Assembly (NCBI RefSeq): GCF_002814095.1
Contig: NZ_CP021914.1
Location: 283,722-347,721, forward strand
Reading direction: 5' to 3'
Length of the DNA: 64,000 bases
Origin: Sagittula sp. P11
Lineage (GTDB): Bacteria > Pseudomonadota > Alphaproteobacteria > Rhodobacterales > Rhodobacteraceae
Part shown: piece after piece, positions 44,683 through 54,255 of the stretch
Position numbering within the stretch: the first letter of the stretch is position 1
Layout: the number at the start of each line of letters is the position of its first letter
Notes under the pieces: generated by a model
Database searches by the model: none
Told to the model about the DNA's origin: nothing
The model's input: only the letters and a program-made list of their open reading frames with translations
Translations under genes and position numbers: made by a program

Positions 44683-46326
44683 TCAGGCGGCGTTTGTTTC
44701 GATGCGGGGCGGCGTCCAGTCCCGCCCCGGAATGGAAGACAGAAGGTTGCGCGTATATTCGTGCTGCGGATCGGCGAAGACGGCGGCGGTCTCGCCCGCT
44801 TCGACGATTTCGCCGCGCTGCATGACGATGATCCGGTCGCAAAGCTGTGCCGCCACCCGCAGGTCGTGCGTGACGAACAGCAGCGACAGGTCCATCTGGT
44901 CGCGCAGATCGGCCAGCAGGCGCAGCACCTGCGCCTGAACGCTGACGTCCAGCGCCGAGACCGGCTCGTCCGCGACGATCACCTTAGGGCGCAGCGCGAG
45001 GGCGCGGGCAATGCCGATGCGCTGCCGCTGCCCGCCGGAAAACTCGTGCGGAAAGCGCGTGGCCGCGGCAGGCGACAGCTCCACCAGTTCCAGCAGGTCG
45101 CGCGCCTCGGCGCGGGCTTTGGCGGGATCGGCGCCGTGCACGATGGGACCCTGCGCGATCAGGTCGACCACACGCTTGCGCGGGTTGAGCGAGGCCATGG
45201 GGTCCTGGAAAACCATCTGCACATGCTTGCGCATCGCCCGCATCTCGCGCGGGGTGCAGGCCAGCAGATCCGTGCCGTCCAGTTCGACGGCGCCGGAGTC
45301 CGCCTCGAGCAGGCGGGTCACGATGCGCGAGACCGTCGTTTTGCCCGACCCGCTTTCCCCCACCACGCCAAGGGTTTCGCCCTTGCGCAACTCGAAGGTC
45401 AGGTCGTTGACAGCCGTCACCGAGCGGCGCTTGCCGCTGAAGAACCCGCCGCGCGCGGCAAAGGTCTTTTTCAGGTGCGTGCCCTTGAGCACCACCGGCG
45501 CACCTTCGAAGGATTTCGGCGGCGGCGGGATCAACGCCGGGACCGAGCCGATCAGGGCTTTGGTATAGGGGTGGCTCGGCGCATTCAGCACCTGACTTGC
45601 CGGGCCGGACTCGACCATCTCGCCCTGTTGAAGGACAACCACATGATCGGCGATCTGGGCCACCACACCGAAATCGTGGGTGATGAAAAGGACGCCGGCG
45701 CCCTCTTCGTCCTGCAATTCGCGGATCAGTTTCAGGATCTGCAACTGCGTGGTCACGTCCAGCGCGGTGGTCGGTTCGTCCGCGATGATGAGGCCCGGTG
45801 AAAGCGACAGCGCCATGGCGATCATCACGCGCTGGCGCTGGCCGCCGGACACCTGATGCGGATAGGCATTGTAGGCCGATTCCGGGTCGGGGATATGCAC
45901 CCGCCCGAGCAGTTCAAGCACGCGCGCCCGCCGCGCCTTGCGCGACAGGTCCGTGTGCAGGCGCAGGACCTCGTCCATCTGCCAGCCCACGGTCTTCTGC
46001 GGATTGAGCGCCGTCATGGGCTCCTGGAAGATCATCGACACCAGATCTCCGCGGATCTTGCGCATCTCGGCCTCGGTCTTGGACAGCATGTCCTGCCCCT
46101 GGACCGAGATCGCACCGCCGGCGACATGGACGTGCGGTTCGGGCAGCAGACGCATGATCGCGCCCGCTGTGAGCGACTTGCCAGAGCCGCTTTCGCCGAC
46201 CAGGCAGACCACCTCTCCCCGCTTCACCTCGAGGCTCAGCCCGTCGAGCGCATAGGGCCGGTCGGAGCCTTTGGGCAGGGCGATGCGCAGATCCTCGATC
46301 TTCAGGGCGGGTACGGAGTCCGTCAT
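44683..46326 (-). CDS. Fused dipeptide/oligopeptide ABC ATP-binding protein (DppD-DppF in one chain)
   Basis: A 547-residue protein holds two complete ATPase domains. Domain 1 has [27 protein letters not shown] and [12 protein letters not shown]; domain 2 has [27 protein letters not shown] and [13 protein letters not shown]. The first also carries the oligopeptide-type [12 protein letters not shown] tail and the second [12 protein letters not shown]. The start at 46326 overlaps the permease stop. It powers the peptide-type importer encoded upstream. Confidence 0.95.
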   Translation of the reverse strand: MTDSVPALKIEDLRIALPKGSDRPYALDGLSLEVKRGEVVCLVGESGSGKSLTAGAIMRLLPEPHVHVAGGAISVQGQDMLSKTEAEMRKIRGDLVSMIFQEPMTALNPQKTVGWQMDEVLRLHTDLSRKARRARVLELLGRVHIPDPESAYNAYPHQVSGGQRQRVMIAMALSLSPGLIIADEPTTALDVTTQLQILKLIRELQDEEGAGVLFITHDFGVVAQIADHVVVLQQGEMVESGPASQVLNAPSHPYTKALIGSVPALIPPPPKSFEGAPVVLKGTHLKKTFAARGGFFSGKRRSVTAVNDLTFELRKGETLGVVGESGSGKTTVSRIVTRLLEADSGAVELDGTDLLACTPREMRAMRKHVQMVFQDPMASLNPRKRVVDLIAQGPIVHGADPAKARAEARDLLELVELSPAAATRFPHEFSGGQRQRIGIARALALRPKVIVADEPVSALDVSVQAQVLRLLADLRDQMDLSLLFVTHDLRVAAQLCDRIIVMQRGEIVEAGETAAVFADPQHEYTRNLLSSIPGRDWTPPRIETNAA

Positions 46327-47198
46327 TTCTTCTGCCTCGGGTTCAGTGCGTCGTTGAGCCCCTCGCCCAGCAGAGAGAAGGACAAGACGGTCAGGATGAT
46401 AGCGATGCCGGGGATGGCCGCGCAGTACCAGGCGCTGCGCAGAACCGCCCGCCCCTGCCCGATCATGTTGCCCCAGCTTGCGTAGTTGGGATCGCCGAGC
46501 GCGAGGAAGGCCAAGGCACTTTCCAGGAGGATCGACAGCGCCATGACCACAGAGGCGTAGACCACGATGGGCGGGATCGCGTTCGGCATGATCTCCTTGA
46601 AGATCATCGCCGTGTGCGAGACGCCCAGATTGCGCGCCGCATCGACGAACTCCCGGTCGCGCAGGGCCATGAACTCGGCCCGGACCATGCGTGCGGGAGC
46701 GGTCCAGCTCACGATGCCGATGGCCAGCGCGATCCATTCGATCTTTGAACCCAGGATCGCCACCAGCGTCAGCAGCAGCACGAAGCTGGGGACCGTCTGG
46801 AACGCCTCGGTGATCCGCATCAGAACGTCATCGACCCAGCCACCGAAGTAGCCCGACAGGGCGCCGATCAGGATGCCGATGGCAATGGAGATCAGCGTCG
46901 CCACGACGCCGACCAGAAGCGAGATGCGTGCGCCGTAGAACAGCATGGCCAGGATGTCGCGGCCAAGCTGGTCGGTGCCGAGGGGCACCGCCGCATCCAC
47001 GAAGGGCGGGGTCAGCGGCGCACCGGCGCGGGCCAGAGGATCGTCGGGTTCGATCACCCCGGCCAGCAGCGCCATGGCGACGACGACAGCAAAGAGGATC
47101 AGACCCAGCAAGGCGGCGCGGTTGCGACGGAACCGGCGCCAGAGGACCACGGCGCGGGACGGCTCGGGGGGCGGGAGTTCGGTTGCGGCAAGGCTCAT
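46323..47198 (-). CDS. Dipeptide-type ABC permease, DppC-like
   Basis: A 291-residue membrane protein with an N-terminal cytoplasmic tail, about six helices and the DppC phrases GTDQLGRDILAMLFYGARISLLVG (core LGRDIL) and the EAA loop ARNLGVSHTAMIFKEIMPN. It overlaps the DppB stop and the ATPase start by 4 bases each. Confidence 0.93.
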   Translation of the reverse strand: MSLAATELPPPEPSRAVVLWRRFRRNRAALLGLILFAVVVAMALLAGVIEPDDPLARAGAPLTPPFVDAAVPLGTDQLGRDILAMLFYGARISLLVGVVATLISIAIGILIGALSGYFGGWVDDVLMRITEAFQTVPSFVLLLTLVAILGSKIEWIALAIGIVSWTAPARMVRAEFMALRDREFVDAARNLGVSHTAMIFKEIMPNAIPPIVVYASVVMALSILLESALAFLALGDPNYASWGNMIGQGRAVLRSAWYCAAIPGIAIILTVLSFSLLGEGLNDALNPRQKK

Positions 47199-48184
47199 TT
47201 CAACTGGATCCTGCTATCGAGACGGGCATAGAGAAGGTCGGTGGCAAAGTTCACCACGACCACGATGATCGAACACAGGAAGATGATCCCCATCAGCGTG
47301 TTCATGTCGCGCTGGATCACCGACTGGTACGCGAGCTGCCCGAGGCCCGGCAGCGAGAAGATCGTCTCGACGACGACCGACCCACCGAGAACGGTCGAGA
47401 ATTGCAGGCCCAGCAGTGTCACCACCGGAAGAAGCGCGTTGCGCATGATGTGGTGGACCATCAGCCGGGTCTCGCCCGCGCCCTTTGCCTTTGCGGTGCG
47501 AACGTAGTCCAGATCGGCCACTTCCAGGACCGAGGCGCGCATCAGCCGCAGGTAGAAGGACAGGTAGATGAGCGACAGTGCGAGGGTCGGCATGACGAGG
47601 TGGCGGGCGACGTCCACGACATGATCCCAGCCGGTGTAGAACCCGGTGATCGTCTTGATGCCGCCCACCGGCAGCCAGCCAAGCTTGACCGAGAAAAGCA
47701 GGATCATCATGAGCGACAGAAAGAAGCTGGGGGTCGCGTAGAAGATCAGTCCGAGCGTCGAGATCAGGTTGTCGGTCGCCGAATAGGCGCGTCGCGCGGC
47801 GATCGCACCCAGCGTGATACCCACGATGAAGGCGACACCCAAGGACGTGGCCATCAGCAGCAGCGTCACGCCAAGCCGGTCCATCAGGACAGTCGAGACG
47901 GGCTGTTCATAAACGAAGGACCATCCGAAATCGAAACTCGCGAGCTTGGCCATGTAGCGCCAGAGCTGCACCCAGACCGGCTGGTCCAGACCGTACTCGG
48001 CCCTCAGACGCTCGATGAAGGCGGCATCGGCCCCGCCCATGTCACCGACCAGCGCATCGACCGTATCTCCGGGGGCAAGCTTCAATAGCAGAAAGGTGCC
48101 GATCATGATCAGGATGATCACCGGCACGGCCTGTATCAGACGCCTCAGTGCGTAAGAAAGGATCGGAGGGATTGGCAAGGACAT
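47195..48184 (-). CDS. Dipeptide-type ABC permease, DppB-like
   Basis: A 329-residue membrane protein. The N-terminal helix LIQAVPVIILIMIGTFLLLKLAPGD and the EAA loop TAKAKGAGETRLMVHHIMRNALLP (core AKGAGETRLMVHH) are typical of DppB. FSLPGLGQLAYQSVIQRD near the C-terminus confirms the subfamily. It follows the binding-protein gene across a 116-base gap that contains a strong hairpin. Confidence 0.93.
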   Translation of the reverse strand: MSLPIPPILSYALRRLIQAVPVIILIMIGTFLLLKLAPGDTVDALVGDMGGADAAFIERLRAEYGLDQPVWVQLWRYMAKLASFDFGWSFVYEQPVSTVLMDRLGVTLLLMATSLGVAFIVGITLGAIAARRAYSATDNLISTLGLIFYATPSFFLSLMMILLFSVKLGWLPVGGIKTITGFYTGWDHVVDVARHLVMPTLALSLIYLSFYLRLMRASVLEVADLDYVRTAKAKGAGETRLMVHHIMRNALLPVVTLLGLQFSTVLGGSVVVETIFSLPGLGQLAYQSVIQRDMNTLMGIIFLCSIIVVVVNFATDLLYARLDSRIQLK

Positions 48185-48261
48185 AGCAGAGCTTTCCTGA
48201 GCACCGCCGCGCTTCGCGCCGCGGTTCGGGTTCGATATGACCGGAGAAACAGAGGCAAAAT

Positions 48262-48288
48262 GGGGCGGGCCACTGACGGCCCTGCCCC
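48262..48288 (-). terminator. Hairpin between the peptide-binding protein and DppB-like genes
   Basis: GGGGC-GGGCC (48262-48271) pairs with GGCCC-T-GCCCC (48278-48288) with one bulged base, 13 bases beyond the binding-protein stop. It is placed where importer operons usually attenuate transcription after the binding protein. Confidence 0.45.
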
Positions 48289-48300
48289 GGGTCTGGATGG

Positions 48301-49902
48301 TTACTCTTTGATCCAGAGGTCATACCAGCTGCTGGAATTCCAGCGCGGCGTGTTGTGGTGGTTCTGCAGCTTCTTGTTGGTGACCGAGATGAACGGATGC
48401 TCGATGGCAAAGATCACCGGCAGCTCTTCCATCGCACGGCGCTGGATCTCGTGATACAACTCGGCCCGCTTTTCCGGGTCCAGTTCCGATGCCGCGTCGT
48501 CGATCAGCGTATCGACAGTCTCATCCTTCCAGCCGAACTGGTTGGTCCAGGGGCTGCCCTCGGGCAGACCGGAACGCAGCCACACCATGGTCGAGACGGC
48601 CGGGTCGGACCGGAACTGGTGCCAGCCATTCGCCGTGTCGAAGTCGTGGTCACGGTAGACGCCGTTGAGGAAGCCGGGCGCGTCGTTGTTCAGCAGCTCG
48701 ACGTCGATATCCAGCTCCTTCATCGCCTGGGCAAAGTACTCACCCCAGAGCTGCGTGTATTCCCCCCACGGCGCCGGACGATGGCGCAGCTTGAAGCGGA
48801 AGCCATCCTCTTTCACGGGATAACCGGCCTCGTCCAGCATCTGCTTGGCCTTCTCCACGTCGTAGGGATAGGTCGGCACGTCGTCGGTGTAATTCTCGCC
48901 GCCCGTCGACGGCACCGGCCCCCGGCCCGGCTTGGCAAAGCCGCGCATGATGTTCTCGATCGCAAAGTCGATGTCGAGGCCGTGATAGATCGCCCGGCGG
49001 ACGTTCACGTCGGCCAGGATCGGGTTGCGGTGATTGAACTCGATGGTGGAGTGGGCGACGTTGTTTTCATAGCCCTTGGTGCCGACGTCGAAACGATCAT
49101 CGTTCGACAGCCGCTCCACATCGGCCATCGAGATTCCGATGAAACCGGATTCGTGAATTTCCCCGGCTTCAAGCGCCGCACCCGCCGCAGACTTGTCACG
49201 GATGAACCGCCAGACGATCCGGTCGAGATAGGGATATTCCTCGCCACGCCAGTAGTCGTCGTTCCGCTCGGCCATGACATATTGCCCCCGCTCGTATTCT
49301 ACGAACTTGAACGGGCCGGTGCCGACCGGCGCGGTGTTGAACTCGTTCTTGAGGATGTCAGTGCCCTCGAAAAGATGCTTGGGCACCGGATGACCCAGAT
49401 CGGGCATCGCCGCGACGAACAGCTCCAGCGGCATGGGCTTGGAATAGTTGAACACCGCCGTATGCGGATCGGGACAGTCGACCGACTCGAGGTTGGCCTG
49501 AAGCGAGGAGGAATAGTTCAGCAATTCCTTCCACATGTTCATCGCGGTAAAGGCCACGTCATCGCATTGAAACGCCTCGCCGTCATGCCAGTTGACGCCT
49601 TCGCGCAGCTTCAACGTGATCTGCTTGCCATCCTCGGTCGAGGACCATTCCGTCGCCAGCACCGGCACATAGCCGTCATAGCTGCGGTCGATCAGCGGCT
49701 CGATGATTTTGCCGCTGATTTCGTACACCCCGGTCGAGGCGCGCAGCGCCGGGTTCAGCGTGCGCTGTTCGCTGGCCATATGAACGACCAGCGTGCCGCC
49801 GCGCTTCGGCTCTTCATCCTGCGCCAGCGCAACACCGGCGCCAAGGCCCAGCCAGGCGCAGCCAAAGGCCACTGTGCACTTCAGTCCTGAGAATTTCTTC
49901 AT
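48301..49902 (-). CDS. Periplasmic peptide/opine-type solute-binding protein (DppA family 5)
   Basis: A 533-residue family 5 binding protein with a Sec signal (FGCAWLGLGAGVALAQ) and the early EPKRGGTLVVHM segment common to DppA-like proteins. GTGPFKFVEYERGQYVMAER and VRRAIYHGLDIDFAI are further family phrases. A GGGGAG ribosome-binding site precedes the ATG. It is the first gene of the minus-strand block that ends with the M20 hydrolase, so the imported peptide or conjugate is the probable feedstock for the ATC hydrolase, amidohydrolase and PLP enzyme. Confidence 0.92.
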   Translation of the reverse strand: MKKFSGLKCTVAFGCAWLGLGAGVALAQDEEPKRGGTLVVHMASEQRTLNPALRASTGVYEISGKIIEPLIDRSYDGYVPVLATEWSSTEDGKQITLKLREGVNWHDGEAFQCDDVAFTAMNMWKELLNYSSSLQANLESVDCPDPHTAVFNYSKPMPLELFVAAMPDLGHPVPKHLFEGTDILKNEFNTAPVGTGPFKFVEYERGQYVMAERNDDYWRGEEYPYLDRIVWRFIRDKSAAGAALEAGEIHESGFIGISMADVERLSNDDRFDVGTKGYENNVAHSTIEFNHRNPILADVNVRRAIYHGLDIDFAIENIMRGFAKPGRGPVPSTGGENYTDDVPTYPYDVEKAKQMLDEAGYPVKEDGFRFKLRHRPAPWGEYTQLWGEYFAQAMKELDIDVELLNNDAPGFLNGVYRDHDFDTANGWHQFRSDPAVSTMVWLRSGLPEGSPWTNQFGWKDETVDTLIDDAASELDPEKRAELYHEIQRRAMEELPVIFAIEHPFISVTNKKLQNHHNTPRWNSSSWYDLWIKE

Positions 49903-50178
49903 GCGTCCACTCCCCGAGGATCAAGTTGTCTTGCGGCCAAACGGCCGATACCGCATCCAGCTTGCGCAATATGTGCCATTACTGTCAAGATTTAACCACA
50001 CATACCAGCTTAATTAGATAGCCATGCTTCAAAATCATACATTCATAGATTTCATTTGCTCAGATGCCTCTATTGGCTATCGTGAACGCAACGAATCGTT
50101 GGTCGGCCCAAGGGTTTGGAAACCCTGCACTGTTGCCCGGGTCGGCCGTCGAACATCCTTTTGGTGTAAGGAGTGCAC
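49903..50178. promoter_or_regulatory. A/T-rich divergent promoter region
   Basis: The 276 bases between the peptide importer operon and the VOC/Lrp pair include an A/T-rich core (about 49975-50060), unusual for this window. It must contain both promoters and probably Lrp-binding sites. AAGGAG (50168-50173) is the ribosome-binding site of the VOC gene. I could not fix -35/-10 boxes. Confidence 0.5.
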
Positions 50179-51042
50179 ATGATGACCCACCCCAGTCTCG
50201 GTATCGACCATTGCTTCAGCCTGGTCTCGAATCTGGACGCCGCCGCCGACACGTTCCGGGCGCTTGGCTTCACGCTGTCCCCGCGCGGCCTGCACTCCGA
50301 GGAAAAGGGATCGGCCAACTACACCATCATGTTTCCGGACGATTACTATGAGCTTCTGGGCTTGCTGCGTGAAACACCCGGCAATGTGCGGCTGCAGGAA
50401 AAGCTCCGCGAAAGCGGCGAGGGTCTGCACGCCATCGCCTGTCGCATCAAGGACGCACGTGATGCCAAGGCCGCCCTTGACGCAATGGGCATCGCCACGG
50501 TCGGCCTCAACGACTTCGAACGGCCGGTCGATCTGCCCGGCGGCAGCACGGGAGTAGCGGCGTTCTCAATCCTCCATTTCGCACCCGAAGAGGTGCCCCG
50601 CGGCACCGTCTTCATGTGCCAGCACCGGACCCCGGACACCGTTTGGCTGCCGAAACTCCTCGACCACGCCAACACCGCCTGCGGGCTCGCCGGCGTCGTC
50701 GCAAAGAGCGACACACCGCAAGAGGATGCCGAACGCTTTGCCCGGCTTTGGGCGAATGGTCGGGTGACGACCACTGACGATGGCGTCGTCGTGCTCACCG
50801 GCGAAAACTCTGCCCACCTGACACTACTTTCGCCGGATGTACTGGCCGAAAAATACCGGGGACTGGATCTCGATGCCCTGCCCGACGGAGCGTTCGACGT
50901 CCTGCAGGTGAAAGTGCGCGACAAGGACACGGCGCGTGAGGTGCTGGATGCTGCCGGGATCCCGTGGATCAAGACAGATCAAGGCACGGCAGTGGGCCCG
51001 GCCCATGCCGCAGGCACAATTGTCGAGTTCATCGCGCGATGA
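50179..51042 (+). CDS. VOC-family (glyoxalase-like) protein
   Basis: A 287-residue protein whose start LGIDHCFSLVSNLDAAADTFRALGFTLSPR is typical of glyoxalase-like VOC proteins (core IDHCFSLV with a candidate metal His), and a second half with RTPDTVWLP near residue 155. Start codon choice: ATG at 50179 is five bases after AAGGAG; ATG at 50182 and GTG at 50173 are alternatives. It overlaps the Lrp gene by 4 bases. It may be a metal-dependent lyase or dioxygenase of the neighbouring pathway; the reaction is unknown. Confidence 0.82.
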   Translation: MMTHPSLGIDHCFSLVSNLDAAADTFRALGFTLSPRGLHSEEKGSANYTIMFPDDYYELLGLLRETPGNVRLQEKLRESGEGLHAIACRIKDARDAKAALDAMGIATVGLNDFERPVDLPGGSTGVAAFSILHFAPEEVPRGTVFMCQHRTPDTVWLPKLLDHANTACGLAGVVAKSDTPQEDAERFARLWANGRVTTTDDGVVVLTGENSAHLTLLSPDVLAEKYRGLDLDALPDGAFDVLQVKVRDKDTAREVLDAAGIPWIKTDQGTAVGPAHAAGTIVEFIAR

Positions 51043-51551
51043 CCCAGCCGAAGACGACACGCACCCCCGCGAAGCCGTCTGACCAGATCACGTTCGACGC
51101 ACTCGACCGCAAGATCCTCGACATGATACAGGTCAACAGCGACGTGCCGATCAGTGTCATTGCCGAAGCCGTCGGTTTGACGCCGACCCCGTGCTGGCGG
51201 CGGATCAAGCGCATGGAGGAAGCGGGTCTGATCTCCAAGCGCGTGGCCATTGTCGATCACGCCATGGCCAAGGTGCCGATGACGGTCTTCATCGGCATCA
51301 GCACGCCGCGCCACGAAAAGGACTGGATAGACCGCTTCCGGACCCTGATCGACGAGATCCCCGAAATCATCGAGGCCTACCGCCTGACCGGCACAGTCGA
51401 CTATATTCTGAAGGTCGTGGTCCCCGACGTGACCGCCTATGACGCGGTCTACAAACGAATGGTCGACAAGCTGGATTTCACCATGGTCAATGGCATGATC
51501 TCCATGGAAGAAATGAAGTTCACGACGGCCGTCCCGACCAAGTACCTGTGA
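51039..51551 (+). CDS. Lrp/AsnC-family transcriptional regulator
   Basis: A 170-residue Lrp-type protein. LDRKILDMIQVNSDVPISVIAEAVGLTPTPCWRRI gives the helix-turn-helix (core AVGLTPTPCWRRI, residues about 45-57), followed by the RAM ligand-binding domain with YRLTGTVDYILKVVVPD. The ATG overlaps the VOC stop by 4 bases. Lrp proteins respond to amino acids, which fits control of the divergent peptide importer and thiazoline/cysteine genes. Its 3' end is 62 bases from the IS3 element. Confidence 0.93.
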   Translation: MTQPKTTRTPAKPSDQITFDALDRKILDMIQVNSDVPISVIAEAVGLTPTPCWRRIKRMEEAGLISKRVAIVDHAMAKVPMTVFIGISTPRHEKDWIDRFRTLIDEIPEIIEAYRLTGTVDYILKVVVPDVTAYDAVYKRMVDKLDFTMVNGMISMEEMKFTTAVPTKYL

Positions 51552-51676
51552 ACGGTTCTTGTGGTCAGGAACCTTTTGTGCTGCCCGGTCGACCTTGCCC
51601 TGCTTATCCACGCTGACCTGCCACGGGATTTTTCCTCCACCGTCGATTAGAGTCCGGCCCAACCTGAGGACGGACA

Positions 51677-51943
51677 ATGAAGCGAACGAGATTCACGGAC
51701 GAGCAGATCATCGGCATCCTGGCCGAGCATGAGGCCGGCGCGAAGTGCGCCGATCTATGCCGCAAGCACGGCATGTCGGAAGGCACCTTCTACAACTGGA
51801 AGGCCAAGTTCGGTGGCATGACGGTATCAGAGGCCAAGCGGCTGAAGGCGCTTGAGGATGAGAACGCCAAGTTGAAGAAGCTTCTGGCCGAACAGATGCT
51901 GGATCTGGCGGCGATGAAGGATCTGGTTTCAAAAAAGTGGTAG
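51677..51943 (+). CDS. IS3-family transposase OrfA
   Basis: An 88-residue protein with an N-terminal helix-turn-helix ([18 protein letters not shown] then [17 protein letters not shown]) and a leucine-zipper-like tail [18 protein letters not shown]. It ends SKKW. The slippery heptamer A-AAA-AAG at 51931-51937 lies just before the stop, so a -1 frameshift can make the OrfAB transposase. Confidence 0.93.
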   Translation: MKRTRFTDEQIIGILAEHEAGAKCADLCRKHGMSEGTFYNWKAKFGGMTVSEAKRLKALEDENAKLKKLLAEQMLDLAAMKDLVSKKW

Positions 51944-52866
51944 GGCCCGCGGTGAAGCGCGAAGTCGTCGCCTATCTTCAGGCTGAGCATGGCCTGTCGG
52001 AACGGCGGGCCTGCCACATCGTCGGCGCGGATCGCACGATGATCCGCTATCGATCTCAGCGCGCGCCGGACACGGTTCTGCGCGGCCGGTTGCGGGACCT
52101 GGCCAACGAGCGTCGGCGGTTCGGCTACCGGCGCCTGTTCGTGCTGCTGCGCCGCGAGGGCGAGCCCTCGGGGATCAATCGGATCTATCGGCTCTACCGC
52201 GAAGAAGGGCTGACGGTGCGCAAGCGGAAGGCGCGGCGCAAGGCGGTCGGAACGCGGGCACCGATCCTGGTCGAGGCGCGACCGAACGCCCGTTGGTCAT
52301 TGGATTTCGTCCATGACCAGTTCGCCAACGGCCAGCGCTTCCGCGTGCTCAACGTGGTCGACGACGTCACCCGGGAATGCCTGGCGGCGATCCCGGACAC
52401 CTCGATCTCAGGGCGCCGTGTCGCGCGTGAACTGACGGCCCTGATCGAGCGCCGCGGCAAGCCCGGCATGATTGTCAGCGATAATGGGACGGAGCTGACC
52501 AGTAACGCGATCCTGCGGTGGTGTTCCGAGCACCGGGTCGAATGGCACTACATCGCGCCGGGCAAGCCGATGCAGAACGGTTTCGTCGAAAGCTTCAACG
52601 GCCGGATGCGCGACGAGCTGCTCAACGAGACCATGTTCCGCAATCTGGCCCATGCGCGGATCGTGATCGCAGCCTGGGCTACGGACTACAACACCGAGCG
52701 CCCCCATTCGGCCTTGGATTACCAGACCCCGGCTGCCTACGCGCGGACCCTGACCACCGCAATCGCCCGCCCCGCTGCGCGAGATGAAAGCTCCGCGCGC
52801 CGGGCGATTGCTCAACCTGCGCCAACCGGCGTAAACACTAACCGGGCTCCGGTCGTGGCTGGATGA
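51937..52866 (+). CDS. IS3-family transposase OrfB (DDE integrase domain)
   Basis: About 309 residues in the -1 frame relative to OrfA; no good independent start, so it is made by frameshifting. The DDE triad is visible: Asp in [10 protein letters not shown], Asp in VSDNGTELT and Glu in [12 protein letters not shown]. The HTH_21-like start ([23 protein letters not shown]) is also typical. The gene is full length, so the element may be active. Confidence 0.93.
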   Translation: MVGPAVKREVVAYLQAEHGLSERRACHIVGADRTMIRYRSQRAPDTVLRGRLRDLANERRRFGYRRLFVLLRREGEPSGINRIYRLYREEGLTVRKRKARRKAVGTRAPILVEARPNARWSLDFVHDQFANGQRFRVLNVVDDVTRECLAAIPDTSISGRRVARELTALIERRGKPGMIVSDNGTELTSNAILRWCSEHRVEWHYIAPGKPMQNGFVESFNGRMRDELLNETMFRNLAHARIVIAAWATDYNTERPHSALDYQTPAAYARTLTTAIARPAARDESSARRAIAQPAPTGVNTNRAPVVAG

Positions 52867-52998
52867 AAGTTCAGTGGCAGGTCACTACCTCACCGCATCG
52901 GAGGAAATCTCTGTCACGTTACTTCAGTCAGACAAGGTTCGCCCACTGGCTGCTGACTCATGCCAATAGCGCGGACGTTCTTCCACGAGCCATGACCG

Positions 52999-54108
52999 CT
53001 ATGCCAGAGCCATTGACGATCGAGAATGCAGGTCCTTCGGCGCTGTCGTTGGCAAAAGGTCAAGTGGAAGCATGGTGCCTGATTGGAGGTCACGAACAAG
53101 TCTCATGGCATACCGTCTGGGGCTCTGTATCCTGTCCTGGCGTTCCAGAACGTAACCAAGGAGCATGAACGCCAGACTTGGGCCCATGGAGTTGACGGTT
53201 TGCCAGACCTGTCCAAGACCGAGGTAGCTCGCGATCAAGTCCATCCTTTCCTTGCAGTCTGCATTGTTCCTGGCACTCCGCAACTCCAGGCAAAGTGTAG
53301 GGAATGCAGCGGTGACCTCTCTTTCGGAGAGAGGTTTGTCCTCAAAGGTTGGAGCTTCTTCACTAGGGTTCATATTTGTTTCTTTGTGCCCCTCATCCGA
53401 GGTGTCACTGCCCCGCGTTTTGTGTGTTCCGGTTTCGCCAATACATGACTTTTCCACCTTTAAAGCGTCGAGGAGTTCGGTCAGTTGCTCTTCGACAGGT
53501 TTGCGGCGGAGGATGCGCGCAGCGTGCTGGCAGAGATCGTGGACGTTGGCCCTGGCCTTGCTCAGGATGGATTTCAGGTGGGACAGGGCAAGGACGCAGC
53601 GGTCCCGGAGGAGCGTCAGTCGTTCTTTCTGGCGTGTGTAGGCTTCAGCGCGCTCAGCGAGCTCGGTGTGACGCTCAAGAAGCGGGAGGAGTGACAGACC
53701 GCTGGCAAGCACCACCCTGCCCTGCCGGTCTCGACGTGCCCACCGTTTGTTGTTTCCGGCGGCATGACGCGTCACCAGACCCAAACCAACAAGGCGGGTA
53801 ATATGGCGTTCCACGGTCTGGACGCTCACATGCGCGCGTTCTGCCAGGGCTGCGTTCGAGGCGAAGCAGATGTGCGAATCCTCTGCGTGTGGCGAAATGA
53901 AGTCGTCTCGCATGAACGACAGCATTGCGCGTAACAGGTTCAGTGGAGTGGCTTTTAAGCCGAGCGGTTCGCGTGCCTGTTCCACTGCGCGTAAAAGTGT
54001 CCACTTGTCGGGTCTGTGTTTGGGTCGTTCGGGCAAAGCTCCGCCCTGCCCTGCCGCAGAGTGCGACGGGTTTGCGCCCCTGGGGGCAAAATCGTTGATT
54101 GGGGTCAT
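52999..54108 (-). CDS. repC: RepC replication initiator of a repABC replicon
   Basis: A 369-residue RepC. The N-terminal winged-helix region reads DKWTLLRAVEQAREPLG, FASNAALAERAHVSVQTVERHITRLVGLGLV (core SNAALAERAHVS). A hydrophilic middle and a C-terminal domain with MGPSLAFMLLGYVLERQDRI follow. RepC binds the origin, which in these plasmids usually lies inside repC itself. The frame is open from a GTG at 54165, but the ATG at 54108 gives the usual N-terminus. Its leader overlaps the antisense RNA gene, which should repress it. It is downstream of repB. Confidence 0.9.
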   Translation of the reverse strand: MTPINDFAPRGANPSHSAAGQGGALPERPKHRPDKWTLLRAVEQAREPLGLKATPLNLLRAMLSFMRDDFISPHAEDSHICFASNAALAERAHVSVQTVERHITRLVGLGLVTRHAAGNNKRWARRDRQGRVVLASGLSLLPLLERHTELAERAEAYTRQKERLTLLRDRCVLALSHLKSILSKARANVHDLCQHAARILRRKPVEEQLTELLDALKVEKSCIGETGTHKTRGSDTSDEGHKETNMNPSEEAPTFEDKPLSEREVTAAFPTLCLELRSARNNADCKERMDLIASYLGLGQVWQTVNSMGPSLAFMLLGYVLERQDRIQSPRRYAMRLVRDLQSGTMLPLDLLPTTAPKDLHSRSSMALA

Positions 54109-54192
54109 GTCGCGCCAGCAGGCAAAGAAATACCGTCCGCACCGGTGCGGTTTTTTCTTGTTCACTGATTCGAGTGCTGCTAACCTTTAGGT

Positions 54193-54255
54193 GTCAAGCT
54201 AAGGGCGCTTAGTGCGCTACAGCCCTCGAAGCCTCCGGTTTCGGGGGTTTTTCTT
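54193..54255 (+). ncRNA. Small antisense RNA (ctRNA) between repB and repC
   Basis: The repB-repC gap (54109-54289) holds, on the strand opposite to repABC, a TTGTTC (54158-54163) and TAACCT (54181-54186) pair spaced 17 bases. This pair is followed by an intrinsic terminator: CCTCCG (54232-54237) pairs with CGGGGG (54242-54247), then TTTTTCTTT. That is the layout of the counter-transcribed RNA that represses RepC and sets copy number and incompatibility in repABC plasmids. The exact 5' end is estimated from the promoter. Confidence 0.75.

Larger units (their letters stand above)
51614..52884 (+). mobile_element. IS3-family insertion sequence (IS407-like group)
   Basis: The element is bounded by inverted repeats: TGACCTGCCAC at 51614-51624 and its complement GTGGCAGGTCA at 52874-52884, continuing imperfectly inward for about 25 bases. 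It encodes OrfA and OrfB with a frameshift site, 1,271 bases in all, normal for the family. The flanks CGC on the left and CTA on the right do not form the expected 3-4 base target duplication. It may be the product of recombination between copies. It divides the catabolic region from the repABC module. Confidence 0.87.

Noticed and set aside
44683..46737. 684-residue version of the fused ATPase
   Set aside because: The extra N-terminal 137 residues are the DppC gene in another frame.
51601..51609. TTATCCACG next to the IS3 left end as a DnaA box
   Set aside because: A single near-match without neighbours or A/T-rich region is not enough to call an origin; the repABC origin is expected within repC.
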